This document shows, in pieces, positions 18,324 to 27,234 of a stretch of DNA of 64,000 nucleotides (its first letter is position 1; each line of letters starts with the position of its first letter). The DNA comes from Candidatus Bathyarchaeota archaeon (GTDB lineage: Archaea; Thermoproteota; Bathyarchaeia; Bathyarchaeales; Bathycorpusculaceae). The stretch lies in NCBI GenBank assembly GCA_026014595.1, contig JAOZHY010000019.1, forward strand, positions 23,418 to 87,417, given 5' to 3'. The translations under genes were made by a program, and so were the position numbers. The notes beneath the pieces were generated by a model. The model saw nothing but the letters and a program-made list of their open reading frames with translations. It did not search any database and was not told the origin of the DNA.

Positions 18324-19172
18324 GCAGACGATTCCGCCTAGTTGTGTAAGTCGTTTTCCAGCTGGCGATTCTGCGTCGATTATTCTCGTTTTGACATGCT
18401 TGTTTGCCGCGATTTGTATGAGCCTGTGCAGCCTGCTTTTTTCACGAGTGTCCGCGAGGTACTTGTCGGTGAGCAGGAGGTATTCGGGTTTAGGGCTGTT
18501 TGGCTTTCGGCGTTGGAGGATTAGGTCTTCGGCTTCTTCAAGCGAAAACAACACGGCGCTGCTCTGGTCTGCTGTGCTGAGGCGTTTTTCCAGCAGGTCG
18601 ATTAGGTTTTCTGTTTCTTCCTCGGCGGTTTCTCTGATTATCTGCTGAAACGCTTGGGTGTGCATCAGTGCTGCCACCTGAGGCGGAGTGCTGGTGGAAC
18701 CAGTTATCTGGGCGATTGCGGCTTTGTTTGGACCGTGGCTGAGCCAAGCGTGGTGCTCCTGAACGTGGTTGATGAACGTTTGGGCGTGACTGGTTCTTGC
18801 GGGCGCTGCGATGATTATGCTTCTGACGCCTTCTTTCAGCGTTGGTCTTAGGGTGTTGATGATTGCTTCGTGGAAGTTGTACAGGGCTTTCGGGTTACTT
18901 CTGACGCCGTTGAGTGGAATGGTTTTTTCGTGTTTGGCGACGCTGCTGAATATTTTCCATATGGCTGCTTGGTTTTCCTCTACTGCTACGAGGATTGCAA
19001 CGGCGTATCCGCGTTTGTATTTTCTTTTCGGTTTCAACGTTTTCACTTTGACTTCTGGTATGATATGTGTTGTGGTTATATTGACCGTTTTGGCGGCTTT
19101 CAGTATGCGGTGCTCCAAAAGCGCATAATTTTTCGTGCTTCTCGCGAGAAGCGACACGTTTAAGTGCATCAT
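18312..19172 (-). CDS. eRF1/Pelota-superfamily protein, domains 2-3 only, no GGQ
   Basis: 286 aa. The N-terminal half has the RNase-H-like domain-2 pattern of eRF1/Pelota, with VRSIIIAAPARTSHAQTFINHV. The C-terminal half has the domain-3 pattern ending in SPAGKRLTQLGGIVCLAQ, close to the HEAGGKLLALGGIAALLRF end of Pelota in this same window. There is no eRF1 N-terminal codon-recognition domain, and the GGQ position reads HGPNKAAI. It resembles the Vms1-like/baeRF branch, which includes peptidyl-tRNA hydrolases of ribosome rescue. Activity is not certain. It overlaps the convergent HisA-like gene by 12 nt. Confidence 0.6.
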   Translation of the reverse strand: MMHLNVSLLARSTKNYALLEHRILKAAKTVNITTTHIIPEVKVKTLKPKRKYKRGYAVAILVAVEENQAAIWKIFSSVAKHEKTIPLNGVRSNPKALYNFHEAIINTLRPTLKEGVRSIIIAAPARTSHAQTFINHVQEHHAWLSHGPNKAAIAQITGSTSTPPQVAALMHTQAFQQIIRETAEEETENLIDLLEKRLSTADQSSAVLFSLEEAEDLILQRRKPNSPKPEYLLLTDKYLADTREKSRLHRLIQIAANKHVKTRIIDAESPAGKRLTQLGGIVCLAQ

Positions 19173-19193
19173 GATTGGTACTAAAAAGAGTTT

Positions 19194-19517
19194 ATGATTG
19201 AAGTAGATAACAAACGCGTCTTAAATAGTCAACTGGAGAAGAACCCAACGGTTCTCGCCCTGTTCTATGCGTCTTGGTGCCCTTACTGCAGAAACTTTCT
19301 GGATGTTTTTGACAAAATAGTCTCAAACCGAGATTTCCCCTGTGTTCTCCGCGTTAACTTGGATGATTACGACAATCCGTTGTGGGACGACTACTCAATA
19401 AGTGCTGTTCCAACAGTCATTCTCTTCAAAGAGGGACGGGTTTGCAGAAGACTGGATGCGAGGTTAGGCGAGGGACTAAGCGCGAATCAGCTTAAAACGT
19501 GGCTGGAAACAACGTAA
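19194..19517 (+). CDS. Thioredoxin-fold protein
   Basis: 107-aa thioredoxin-like protein with the redox motif WCPYC in FYASWCPYCRNF and a cis-proline loop SAVPTVILFKEG. It is cytoplasmic, with no signal peptide. The CPYC centre is the glutaredoxin-type pair, but the rest is thioredoxin-like. It starts 21 nt from the divergent eRF1-like gene and ends 92 nt before a PRC-barrel gene. The partner reductase is unknown. Confidence 0.85.
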   Translation: MIEVDNKRVLNSQLEKNPTVLALFYASWCPYCRNFLDVFDKIVSNRDFPCVLRVNLDDYDNPLWDDYSISAVPTVILFKEGRVCRRLDARLGEGLSANQLKTWLETT

Positions 19518-19560
19518 CAAGGCTTTTCAGCGATTGTTTTTGCTTTTACATAATAAGTCT

Positions 19561-19602
19561 TATAAACTTATAAGTGAAATAAAAAACCGAAGTTTCGGAG
19601 GC
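19561..19602 (+). promoter_or_regulatory. Promoter and hairpin overlapping the ribosome binding site of the PRC-barrel gene
   Basis: A TATA box (TATAAACTTATAAG region, 19561-19574) is followed by CCGAA-GT-TTCGG at 19587-19598. The 3' arm of this hairpin contains the first two G of the GGAGG ribosome binding site (19597-19601). GTG initiates at 19610. If folded, the hairpin would partly hide the site, suggesting weak or temperature-sensitive translation. This is inference. Confidence 0.4.
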
Positions 19603-19609
19603 GAATCGT

Positions 19610-19891
19610 GTGAAGTATACTGAATTAATGGAACAGCCCGTGTACTGTGAAGGGTTAAAAGTTGGAAAAGTCAAAGATATTCTTGTTGATGGAGAAGAAT
19701 GGAAAATTACTCATTTTGAAATCGAATTAACGAAAGAAGCCGCCAAAGAACTGCTCGGAGTGAACGCGTCATTCCGGAACGTTCTAGCAATCTCAGCTGT
19801 CGGACCAGCATCTAAATCCATCACCAAGGACAGCGGGATTGACCTTCAAGTCTCAAGAGGGCAACTTCGCATCTACTTAAGACCCCCTTAA
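19610..19891 (+). CDS. PRC-barrel domain protein, CdpB-like
   Basis: 93-aa single PRC-barrel: PVYCEGLKVGKVKDILVD, then EWKITHFEIELTKEAAKELLG. It shares the W.ITHF/VTHF core with the protein at 10672-10956. It has a GTG start preceded by GGAGG at good spacing. PRC-barrel proteins partner with SepF in division in haloarchaea, so a divisome role is possible given sepF in the same window. A generic RNA- or protein-binding role cannot be excluded. Confidence 0.8.
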   Translation: MKYTELMEQPVYCEGLKVGKVKDILVDGEEWKITHFEIELTKEAAKELLGVNASFRNVLAISAVGPASKSITKDSGIDLQVSRGQLRIYLRPP

Positions 19892-20149
19892 CCCTCTTCT
19901 AGTTTTTCTCCTTCCTCATTGCACATTTGGCAACGCATTAAACTTATTATCCCCTTTAACGGGAGCATTTTCATTTTGGCTGAAAATTTGCTGAAGAACT
20001 GATTGGACACCAGCAGAATATACGATACAGGAGTAGGTTCAGAGGGAGAGAACTGACTGCGGCTAAACCATGGGAGAAGAGATAAGTACCAATTGTTAGC
20101 GAATATTTTTTGTCTGCCCTTCGCTCTAATGTAGGGTCAGTGACGTTTA

Positions 20150-21010
20150 GTGCCTTTAATCTCGCGGTTTGATCCTTGGCGTTCCAGCCTCTGCACTTGC
20201 CCGCCCAAATTGACTTTTAACCCTTACAGCGGCTGCGACCACCACTGTGTCTACTGTTATGCGTCGAGCTACATCCCCCGCTTCGCCAACTGCAGACCTA
20301 AGAAAGGCTTGCTCCGCACCTTGCAGCAGGAAGCCACACAGCTGAAGGGCGAAACCATTTCCATAGCCAACAGCTCCGACCCATATCCCCGCATGGAAGC
20401 TGAGACGGGCTTGACACGGATGTGCTTGGCAGTTCTGTCGCAGCGCGACTGCAAAATCCAGATAATCACCAAATCCACCCTCGTAACGCGAGACATCGAC
20501 CTTCTCAGCAGAGTTCCCTCCGCCGTCTCAGTGACCATCACCACAGAGGACGACGCCACAGCGAAACTAATCGAGCCCAACGCCCCACCCCCCATGGAAC
20601 GATTGAAAACGATTGAAACGCTGATTAGCAAAGGCATCCCCGTCTCAGTCCGCATCGACCCCATCATCCCCCACGTAAACGACAACCCTGCGCACCTCAT
20701 CGCCACCATAGCAAGCCTCGGCGTGAAACACGTGACAAGCTCGACATACAAAGTGAAACCCGACAACTGGCACCGCTTCGCCGACGCCATGCCCGCAATC
20801 GCGGAGAGACTGCGACCCTTCTACTATCAACAAGGCGAAAAACAGGGCGGAAACCTTCTCCTTCCAAGCGACCTGCGGCTTAGGCTCATGATGAACATCC
20901 GCACCCTAACCACCGCACAAGGCATGAAGTTCGGCGTCTGCCGAGAGGGCTTTGCGCAACTTAACACGGCGCCCTGCGATGGCTCATGGCTTCTCGGCGC
21001 TAAACACTGA
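20150..21010 (+). CDS. Radical SAM protein, SPL/Rv2578c-like
   Basis: 286-aa radical SAM enzyme. The 4Fe-4S motif is GCDHHCVYCYASSY (CX3CX2C), followed by ISIANSSDPYPRMEAETGLTR, typical of the group related to spore photoproduct lyase and annotated Rv2578c-like. The reaction is unknown. The GTG start fits. The next gene, a Y-family polymerase, starts 1 nt after this stop, so the two form an operon; this hints at a DNA-damage role, but that is inference from neighbours. Confidence 0.85.
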   Translation: MPLISRFDPWRSSLCTCPPKLTFNPYSGCDHHCVYCYASSYIPRFANCRPKKGLLRTLQQEATQLKGETISIANSSDPYPRMEAETGLTRMCLAVLSQRDCKIQIITKSTLVTRDIDLLSRVPSAVSVTITTEDDATAKLIEPNAPPPMERLKTIETLISKGIPVSVRIDPIIPHVNDNPAHLIATIASLGVKHVTSSTYKVKPDNWHRFADAMPAIAERLRPFYYQQGEKQGGNLLLPSDLRLRLMMNIRTLTTAQGMKFGVCREGFAQLNTAPCDGSWLLGAKH

Positions 21011-21011
21011 G

Positions 21012-22130
21012 GTGACAACGCTGCAAACTCGCGTTATAATCCTCGTTGACCTCGACTATTTCTTCGCCCAAGCTGAAGAACTCCGCAACCCCGCACTCAA
21101 GGGCAAGCCTGTGGTGGTGGGCATGTACTCGGGGCGCACGGCGGACAGCGGAGCTGTCAGCACCAGCAACTACGAAGCTCGAAAATACGGCGTCAAATCA
21201 GGAATCCCGCTGTTTCTGGCGAAGAAGCGTCTGGAAGGTACGGAAGCGGTTTTTCTGCCCGTTGACTATAATTATTACGAGCAAATTAGCGGCAAAATAA
21301 TGCAGATACTGCGCGAATACGCCGATGGCTTCGAACAAGTAGGCATAGACGAGGCTTATCTGGATGTCACCAAGAGGACAGGCGGAGACTTCGAAGCCGC
21401 AAAAACGTTGGTTCAGGAAATGAAACGCGCTGTCAAAAGCCAAGTGGGTGTCACCTTCAGTGCAGGCATTGCACCCAACAAGCTCGTCGCGAAAATTGCC
21501 TCCGACGTTCAGAAACCAGACGGTGTTACCGCAGTCCTGCCAAGCGAAGTCGAACGCTTCTTAGCGCCCCTGCCTGTCGACAAGCTTCTGGGCGTCGGGC
21601 GGAAAACCTCTGCGAAAATGGCGTCGTTAGGCATCAAAACAATCGGAGACCTCGCACGCTACGACCCGCAACGGCTCATTGAAGTCTTCGGCAAAACCCT
21701 CGGCGCATATTTCCACAACGCCGCTAACGGCATCGACAATGAGCCCGTGCAGGAGGCGGGCGAAGCAGAATCCATAAGCCGCATAAGCACCCTAAAAGAG
21801 GACACGCGTGACATAGTCGCCATCATCGAGAAGACGGGTCAGCAAGTAGAGGAAATCGGCAAAGAAATCGCTCAGCGAGGCGTCCGCTTCAAGCAAGTTG
21901 GCATAATCGCCGTCATGACAGACCTCACCGCCAAGACCCGCATACAGACGCTGGAGCAACCCACTAACGACTTGGAAGTGCTGAGAAAAACAGTGCGCGA
22001 AATCTTCGAAAAATACCTAAGCGAATCGCAACTGGAAATCCGCAGGGTCGGCGTCAAAATCGCCCAGCTCACCAAGGAAGAGACGCAGCAGAAGCAGCTG
22101 ACAAGCTTTTTCCAGCCAAGTAACGTTTAA
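21012..22130 (+). CDS. dbh: DNA polymerase IV, Y-family translesion polymerase (Dpo4/Dbh)
   Basis: Lesion-bypass polymerase of the DinB/Dpo4 type. It has DLDYFFAQAEE (first metal Asp), the steric-gate/finger segment, and GIDEAYLDVT (Asp-Glu metal pair), then the HhH thumb (LLGVGRKTSAKMASLGI) and a little-finger domain. The C-terminal QKQLTSFF is a PCNA-interacting PIP box. Starting at the GTG at 21012 gives the family-like N-terminus and a 1-nt gap to the radical SAM gene; upstream ATG codons at 20952 and 20979 lie inside that gene and are less likely. Confidence 0.93.
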   Translation: MTTLQTRVIILVDLDYFFAQAEELRNPALKGKPVVVGMYSGRTADSGAVSTSNYEARKYGVKSGIPLFLAKKRLEGTEAVFLPVDYNYYEQISGKIMQILREYADGFEQVGIDEAYLDVTKRTGGDFEAAKTLVQEMKRAVKSQVGVTFSAGIAPNKLVAKIASDVQKPDGVTAVLPSEVERFLAPLPVDKLLGVGRKTSAKMASLGIKTIGDLARYDPQRLIEVFGKTLGAYFHNAANGIDNEPVQEAGEAESISRISTLKEDTRDIVAIIEKTGQQVEEIGKEIAQRGVRFKQVGIIAVMTDLTAKTRIQTLEQPTNDLEVLRKTVREIFEKYLSESQLEIRRVGVKIAQLTKEETQQKQLTSFFQPSNV

Positions 22131-22259
22131 TGCTTCGGTTAGCGCAGCGAATTTGACAAGAAAAGTTGATTTCTAGAATTTTAAGCGCTGAAGGTTCGAG
22201 TTTTTCGGAAACGGTGCTCTTAAATGCACGTGGCGCATTGGCTTTTCTGGTGCAAAACC

Positions 22260-23600
22260 ATGAAAAACACGAAAAGAACTGTTGCGACAGCGCTCTTTGC
22301 ATTTCTACTAATCGCATCACTGGCGGCACCTCTCGCTATCAGCAACGCAAACGCCGAAACCACGGCAAACTCTGCGCAGCCCGAAGTCACCAACGACGGG
22401 AACTGGTGGAAAATTCAAACTGACCTCATCACCGTATTGTTTCCCGCCAACGGAACCAAACCCATGTTCCTGTGGTACTCCACTAACGACTCAAGCAGAG
22501 TTTATGTCGTAAAGTATAAGGGACTTGTCGAGTACACCACCATTGACCGCGACTACTACACGCAGCAAGCCGAAGCTGACCCGCTGACAATCCGCGAGAT
22601 GTTGTTGGCAAATTACGCTATGCATGGTCCACATAGAGTTGAAATTAGGAATAAGATACTGCATGGCTATAACTGGCTTTCAGGCTTCCACCCATCATTC
22701 CTGCCGTTCAGCGCGGGCAGATGGAACCTCACAGGTCCAGTGACGGTCAACAGAACCGACGGCGTCTCCTATGTCAGCTTCAACTTCACCTTGATCAAGG
22801 CGCCCAGAGGCTTCAGTTTCGCTGAGAACAACGTCATAATCCGCTGCCGGTTCTATGCCAATGCCTCCACTGAAGATGTATATGGATTTTACAACTACAC
22901 TGTACTGCCAGGCGAGCTGAAAATGGATTTGGTCATACAGAACTGGAGGTGGAACATCGACAAGCTCAACAGCTTCTTCGCCCAGTTGCAAGAAGACTGT
23001 AACGTCACGGTGCCGAAGATGCGTGCGGGCTTAGCATTGTGGACCGACATGTCATCCATAGCGTTTTACAACATGACGGTTGCCCAGAAAGATGCAAGCC
23101 AAACCAGCACTCAAGTGCCCGAAAGCAGCACACAAGCAGACACGGAGCCAGTTGAAGCCCACTCGAATGCTGCCTGGCAACGGATCTGGCTGGGAGACAT
23201 GGGCAAATACACTGTTCCCCTGAACTTGGGACCCCGCTTCCACGCACGGTATAGGTTGCAGTTCGCCAACGAGAGCGAAACCTTAGGCGGCTTTGACTTC
23301 GTAAACTCCGCCGTCATCATCAACTCCACCAATCAGGGGGCAACAGCCGTCAATGTCACAGCAGCCTACCTTGCAGCGGGACACCACCTGCGCCTGTTCA
23401 TCGGTTACCCATACTTCGGCAACAACACGCTGGTACATGACCCCTCGATTGGTGTGGAAAACACTGCCGCTGAAACTCCCGCATCGGTGATTCCTGAGAA
23501 CTTGCCACTTATCTTTGCAGCCACGATGGTGATAGTCACGGTCGCTGCAGCCACGTTGAAGCTGCGAAAGCGCCCCATAGATGCGGTGAACATCCATTAA
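22260..23600 (+). CDS. Exported protein with C-terminal membrane anchor, unknown function
   Basis: 446 aa with a signal peptide (MKNTKRTVATALFAFLLIAS, cleavage after SNANA), a long Asn/Thr/Trp-rich extracellular domain with many N-glycosylation sequons, and a C-terminal membrane helix followed by KLRKRP. No family is recognised. Conserved blocks shared with the decayed copy at 4709-6142 are SGFHPSFLPFSAGRWNLT, PGELKMDLVIQNWRWNIDKLN and IGYPYFGNNTLVHDPSIGVE. The ATG at 22260 is chosen because it begins the signal peptide; an upstream ATG at 22224 adds unrelated residues. Confidence 0.75.
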   Translation: MKNTKRTVATALFAFLLIASLAAPLAISNANAETTANSAQPEVTNDGNWWKIQTDLITVLFPANGTKPMFLWYSTNDSSRVYVVKYKGLVEYTTIDRDYYTQQAEADPLTIREMLLANYAMHGPHRVEIRNKILHGYNWLSGFHPSFLPFSAGRWNLTGPVTVNRTDGVSYVSFNFTLIKAPRGFSFAENNVIIRCRFYANASTEDVYGFYNYTVLPGELKMDLVIQNWRWNIDKLNSFFAQLQEDCNVTVPKMRAGLALWTDMSSIAFYNMTVAQKDASQTSTQVPESSTQADTEPVEAHSNAAWQRIWLGDMGKYTVPLNLGPRFHARYRLQFANESETLGGFDFVNSAVIINSTNQGATAVNVTAAYLAAGHHLRLFIGYPYFGNNTLVHDPSIGVENTAAETPASVIPENLPLIFAATMVIVTVAAATLKLRKRPIDAVNIH

Positions 23601-23745
23601 TTCCTCTCTTCTTTTTTGTTTCTGAATAAAACAACCTCTCTCAGAGTTGATTTCTCATCAGGACCTGGTTTTGGCCGCGGCAGTCCATTCACAATGTTTA
23701 TTAAGTCTTACTACTCGTATTCATACTGGAAAGAGAGGATTGAAA

Positions 23746-23889
23746 GTGAGCCGCAAATCAAACCAAAAACTTGAAGCCCAGCTAGCAACGGAGCGTCCCG
23801 TCATTACGGCTGAAGGCACAGATTCAAATGCGGCTAAGAAAAAAAGAAAAGAAGACGCCAACGAACCCATCTACATCAAACGCATATAA
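23746..23889 (+). CDS. Hypothetical 47-aa basic protein
   Basis: A short protein reading VSRKSNQKLEAQLATERP then a Lys-rich stretch and NEPIYIKRI. It has a GTG start with GAGAGG 9-14 nt upstream and a TATA-like TTTATTAAG at 23697-23705 about 40 nt upstream. Likely soluble and partly disordered. No family is recognised. A longer reading frame starting at 23647 has no ribosome binding site and covers the promoter, so the short form is preferred. Confidence 0.5.
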   Translation: MSRKSNQKLEAQLATERPVITAEGTDSNAAKKKRKEDANEPIYIKRI

Positions 23890-24010
23890 CCTAAAACAAA
23901 AGGGGAACTTCAAAAAAGCAATCTCCACTTAACAGTGGATAGTTTGCCAGTCTAAAATCATTTTTATATCCGCGTGCCTCTCTCCTGTTCCCGAAAGGCG
24001 AGGTTGAAAA

Positions 24011-24457
24011 ATGCAGTTTGCCGAAGCAAAACACGGAAGAGTTTTCATACTGAGATTGCACGACGGAGACCGTTTACCAGAAGCGCTGGAATCATTCGCG
24101 GCTGAACAAAAAATATCCACGGCCCTCTGTTTCTTCATAGGCGGCGCAGAAGAGAAAAGCCGCGTCGTAGTCGGACCCAAAAACGGCGACGCGCTTCCAC
24201 CTGAACCCATGACCACGCTGCTGCGCGGTGTACATGAGGCGTGCGGTTTAGGCACAATCTTCGCCGATGAAGCGGGAAAGCCGAAGCTGCACATGCACGC
24301 GAGTTTCGGACGCAACGAGAACACGGTCACGGGATGCGTGCGGATGGGCGTTGGCGTCTGGCACATAGGCGAAGTCGTAGTGCTGGAGCTGCTATGCTCT
24401 GAAGTCTGCAGGGCGGTGGATAAGGCAACTGGATTTGAGTTTTTGGAGATTCGATAA
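24011..24457 (+). CDS. PPC/DUF296 domain protein
   Basis: 148-aa single PPC (plants and prokaryotes conserved, DUF296) domain: RVFILRLHDGDRLPEALESFAAEQ at the N-terminus, and KLHMHASFGRNENTVTGCV with the His-x-His metal-binding pair. Prokaryotic members form trimers, and the family includes AT-hook plant DNA-binding proteins, but no AT hook is present here. Function is unknown; a metal-binding enzyme or sensor is possible. It is convergent with the following membrane glycosyltransferase. Confidence 0.82.
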   Translation: MQFAEAKHGRVFILRLHDGDRLPEALESFAAEQKISTALCFFIGGAEEKSRVVVGPKNGDALPPEPMTTLLRGVHEACGLGTIFADEAGKPKLHMHASFGRNENTVTGCVRMGVGVWHIGEVVVLELLCSEVCRAVDKATGFEFLEIR

Positions 24458-24473
24458 ACAAATTGTACGTTAC

Positions 24474-26054
24474 TTACGCAAAAGAGAATATGGTGATGGT
24501 TCGCGGGAAACTGCCGACTCTGTACACGTCGGTAAACCTGCCTGCGTCACTAAGCATCATGTACACATGCATCGCCGTCAAGGTTGAGTTGAAATACGGC
24601 ACTTCGCCTCCATACTCGTAGAGAAACACGTACTTCACGTTGTTTTCTTGGCACAGTTCAACCAGTTCGGTCACGTTGAAGTCGGGTGTAAACGCGTCAA
24701 CAGGCAGTTCAGGATACTGCAACACCTGGTTATGTCGGGACGCATTTGCTTCAAGATAAAACTGGACCATGTCTTTGTTGAAATAGTTGAAGGCGCACAG
24801 GACCATTATGGACTCGTTCTGCTGCATGCGGTTCGCCGCGTACTCAGTCGCCTCTTGGGTGGGAATGTGAATCTGGTCTCTCGCCACCATCTGGTAAGCT
24901 TCAACGCTGCTGTACGCAACCGACACCGCCAACAAGGCGACGAGCGCGCCAGCCGCTATTTGACCTGCACGTTTCCTGCTCATGCTAAACTGTCCAGCTT
25001 TCCATGCGTCGCGGGCTTTGTCGTATGCGAACCAGATGAAGCTGGCGGCTGCTATTGCTAGGACTGGAAAGAGCGGGGTCACATAGCGCCACTGCTTGTT
25101 CGGGATTAAAGTGAAGAAGACGTAGACCACGATGAACCAGACGAGGAAGAACTTGTCCTCGTGTTTTCTCCTGTACGCCCACAATCCAAGTCCCATCAAA
25201 CCCAACGCGTACACAAGCAAAGAGACAGGGTGCACATCGTTGTAGGGCCACGCAATCTCTATGAGGTAAAAAATGGGCAAGGGAAACCGTGCGCTGTACA
25301 CGGCTCTGTCTTGTCCGCCTTCCTGAATCACGTAGAGCAGTTGCCCGAGTTTGTCCAAGCCGTTGATTTGGGAAAGAACTAAAACCCACGGAACGATAAC
25401 CAACACGGCGATTATCGGCAGCAGCATGAACTTGCTGAATTTTACACGCAGCTTTTTCCTGTACAATAGCAGGAGGCTGACTACCATGACTAAGCCAGCG
25501 ACTACTATTTGGTATTTGGCAAGGAAGCCCACGCCAACCGCTACGCCACATAGGATTAGCGCCTTGTTTTGGTTGAGATACATCCACGAGAAGAAAAAGA
25601 ACAGTGAAAGTGTGAAAAAGAATATGAGCGCTGTTTCTAGCATGGCTGCTCTGGACAGCCAGAAAAAGCCAGGCGTCACACCGAGCAAGATGCTTGCGGT
25701 TAACGCGGTTCTGGGTCCGTATGTGCGGTTAGCGAATTCGAACACAACCCAGATTGAAAGCAACGAAAACGCCACGGCTGCAAGTCTACCTGAGAAGGCG
25801 CTTGCGCCGAAGATGCTGAAGAACCCTGTTGTCACTATGTCGTAGAGTGGCGGATAATAACCGTAAGTTGAGATATACTGGTGCGGTTTTCCCTGAAACA
25901 GCAGCAGGCTCCCGTACAGGTGAGGCATTTCATCCCACTGGATGGTCATGTACCCGAGGTTAAGCAGCAACAGCGAAGCGTAGATTACCATGAAGACTAG
26001 TAGCGCCAGTCGCCATCGGTTTAACTCGGTTTTTAGCCATGAACGGAAATCCAC
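24474..26054 (-). CDS. Membrane glycosyltransferase, GT39/ArnT-like
   Basis: 526 aa with about 12 membrane helices. Loop 1 carries the Asp-Glu pair (IQWDEMPHLYGS) typical of lipid-linked-sugar transferases such as PMT and ArnT, followed by YGYYPPLYD. The C-terminal 130 residues form an extracytoplasmic domain (MVARDQIHIPTQEATEYAANRM). It likely moves a sugar from dolichyl phosphate to surface protein or lipid. The divergent dolichyl-phosphate GT2 at 26272 could make its donor. Confidence 0.85.
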   Translation of the reverse strand: MDFRSWLKTELNRWRLALLVFMVIYASLLLLNLGYMTIQWDEMPHLYGSLLLFQGKPHQYISTYGYYPPLYDIVTTGFFSIFGASAFSGRLAAVAFSLLSIWVVFEFANRTYGPRTALTASILLGVTPGFFWLSRAAMLETALIFFFTLSLFFFFSWMYLNQNKALILCGVAVGVGFLAKYQIVVAGLVMVVSLLLLYRKKLRVKFSKFMLLPIIAVLVIVPWVLVLSQINGLDKLGQLLYVIQEGGQDRAVYSARFPLPIFYLIEIAWPYNDVHPVSLLVYALGLMGLGLWAYRRKHEDKFFLVWFIVVYVFFTLIPNKQWRYVTPLFPVLAIAAASFIWFAYDKARDAWKAGQFSMSRKRAGQIAAGALVALLAVSVAYSSVEAYQMVARDQIHIPTQEATEYAANRMQQNESIMVLCAFNYFNKDMVQFYLEANASRHNQVLQYPELPVDAFTPDFNVTELVELCQENNVKYVFLYEYGGEVPYFNSTLTAMHVYMMLSDAGRFTDVYRVGSFPRTITIFSFA

Positions 26055-26271
26055 AGGGTCAGCACATCCGAAGACAGAATGATTATGTGGAGTACAGGGT
26101 TTTTAATGTTTCAGTAAAAAGTTGCTAAAAGGCAATCTAGCGACGTCCACCAAAAAAGCGTTTCAACTATTGGAAAAGTCAATTCCGCGGACGTAATTCA
26201 CCGCGAATACGCAAATCATTTATGCTCAGCAGCATTGGATTGTGTCTTGAGATAATCTGGTCCTGTCCGAC

Positions 26272-26985
26272 ATGGAAATTTCAATCGTACTACCAGCCTA
26301 CAACGAGGCCTCACGCATCAAAGGATCCATACGAGAAGTCAAGCGTGCGGTCAGCAAGCTGACGGGTTCCTTTGAGATTATTGTGGTTGAGGACGGCAGC
26401 ACAGACGGCACAGCCGACATAGTCACGGAGCTTTCAAAAAACGACTCCCACCTGCAGCTTTTGCATTCCGAGACGCGTCTGGGAAAGGGTAAAGCCGTGA
26501 AGAAGGGGCTTGGCTCAGCAACGGGTGACGTTGTCGTTTTCATGGATGTTGATTTGGCAACGAGTTTGACGTTTCTGCCGCAGGTAGTCGAGTTGGCCAA
26601 GGCACGGAGGGCGCTGGTGGTTGGTTCACGGCATGTTAAAGGTTCCAGAGTGCAGCGTTCTTTCATGCGCACCTTGTCCAGCTTGAGTTACAACTTGCTC
26701 GTGCGGTTACTTTTCCAGGACGGAGTCCATGACCACCAGTGCGGCTTCAAAGCCATGCGCCGAGAAGTTGCCCAGTTCCTGCGCGACAGCGTGGAATCGA
26801 ACGGTTTTTTCCTCGACACTGAGATGATTCTGCGGTGTAAAATGCAGGGCATCCCGGTGGTGGAGGTTGGCGTGGACTGGGTAGAAGTTCGGAAGAAAAA
26901 CGCTGCGGGCGTGAGGCTTTTCAGGGATTCGCTGAAGCTGGGGCTGGCCTTGTTAAGGTTCAGGTTGTACACGAATCGCATATAA
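26272..26985 (+). CDS. Dolichyl-phosphate hexose synthase-like GT2
   Basis: 237-aa GT-A glycosyltransferase: SIVLPAYNEASRIKGSI, VVEDGSTDGTADIV, FMDVDLATSLTFLP (the metal-binding DVD) and HDHQCGFKAMRRE. This matches dolichyl-phosphate mannose/glucose synthases. It has no C-terminal membrane domain, as in the soluble or peripheral members. ATG at 26272. It is divergent from the GT39-like transferase, consistent with a donor-acceptor pair in protein or lipid glycosylation at the membrane. Confidence 0.88.
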   Translation: MEISIVLPAYNEASRIKGSIREVKRAVSKLTGSFEIIVVEDGSTDGTADIVTELSKNDSHLQLLHSETRLGKGKAVKKGLGSATGDVVVFMDVDLATSLTFLPQVVELAKARRALVVGSRHVKGSRVQRSFMRTLSSLSYNLLVRLLFQDGVHDHQCGFKAMRREVAQFLRDSVESNGFFLDTEMILRCKMQGIPVVEVGVDWVEVRKKNAAGVRLFRDSLKLGLALLRFRLYTNRI

Positions 26986-27234
26986 AGCGGCGCTTGGCTA
27001 TCCTTCATAGGTTTCGGATTGTAAATAACTAAAAATTCGCAGAACCATAGGAAAAACGTGGGCTGCGCGCTTTCAAGAGGAATGCCTAAGGGAGACACGG
27101 TGCAGTGTGATTTGCCATGGTTCAGTTTTCAACGTCAAAACAGGCGAAAGTTGTTAGAGCCCTGCAAAGAAGCCAGAGCCAAAGTACGAGTTAAAAATCG
27201 ATGGCGACCAGATTCTAATCGGTAAGTGACGTTT

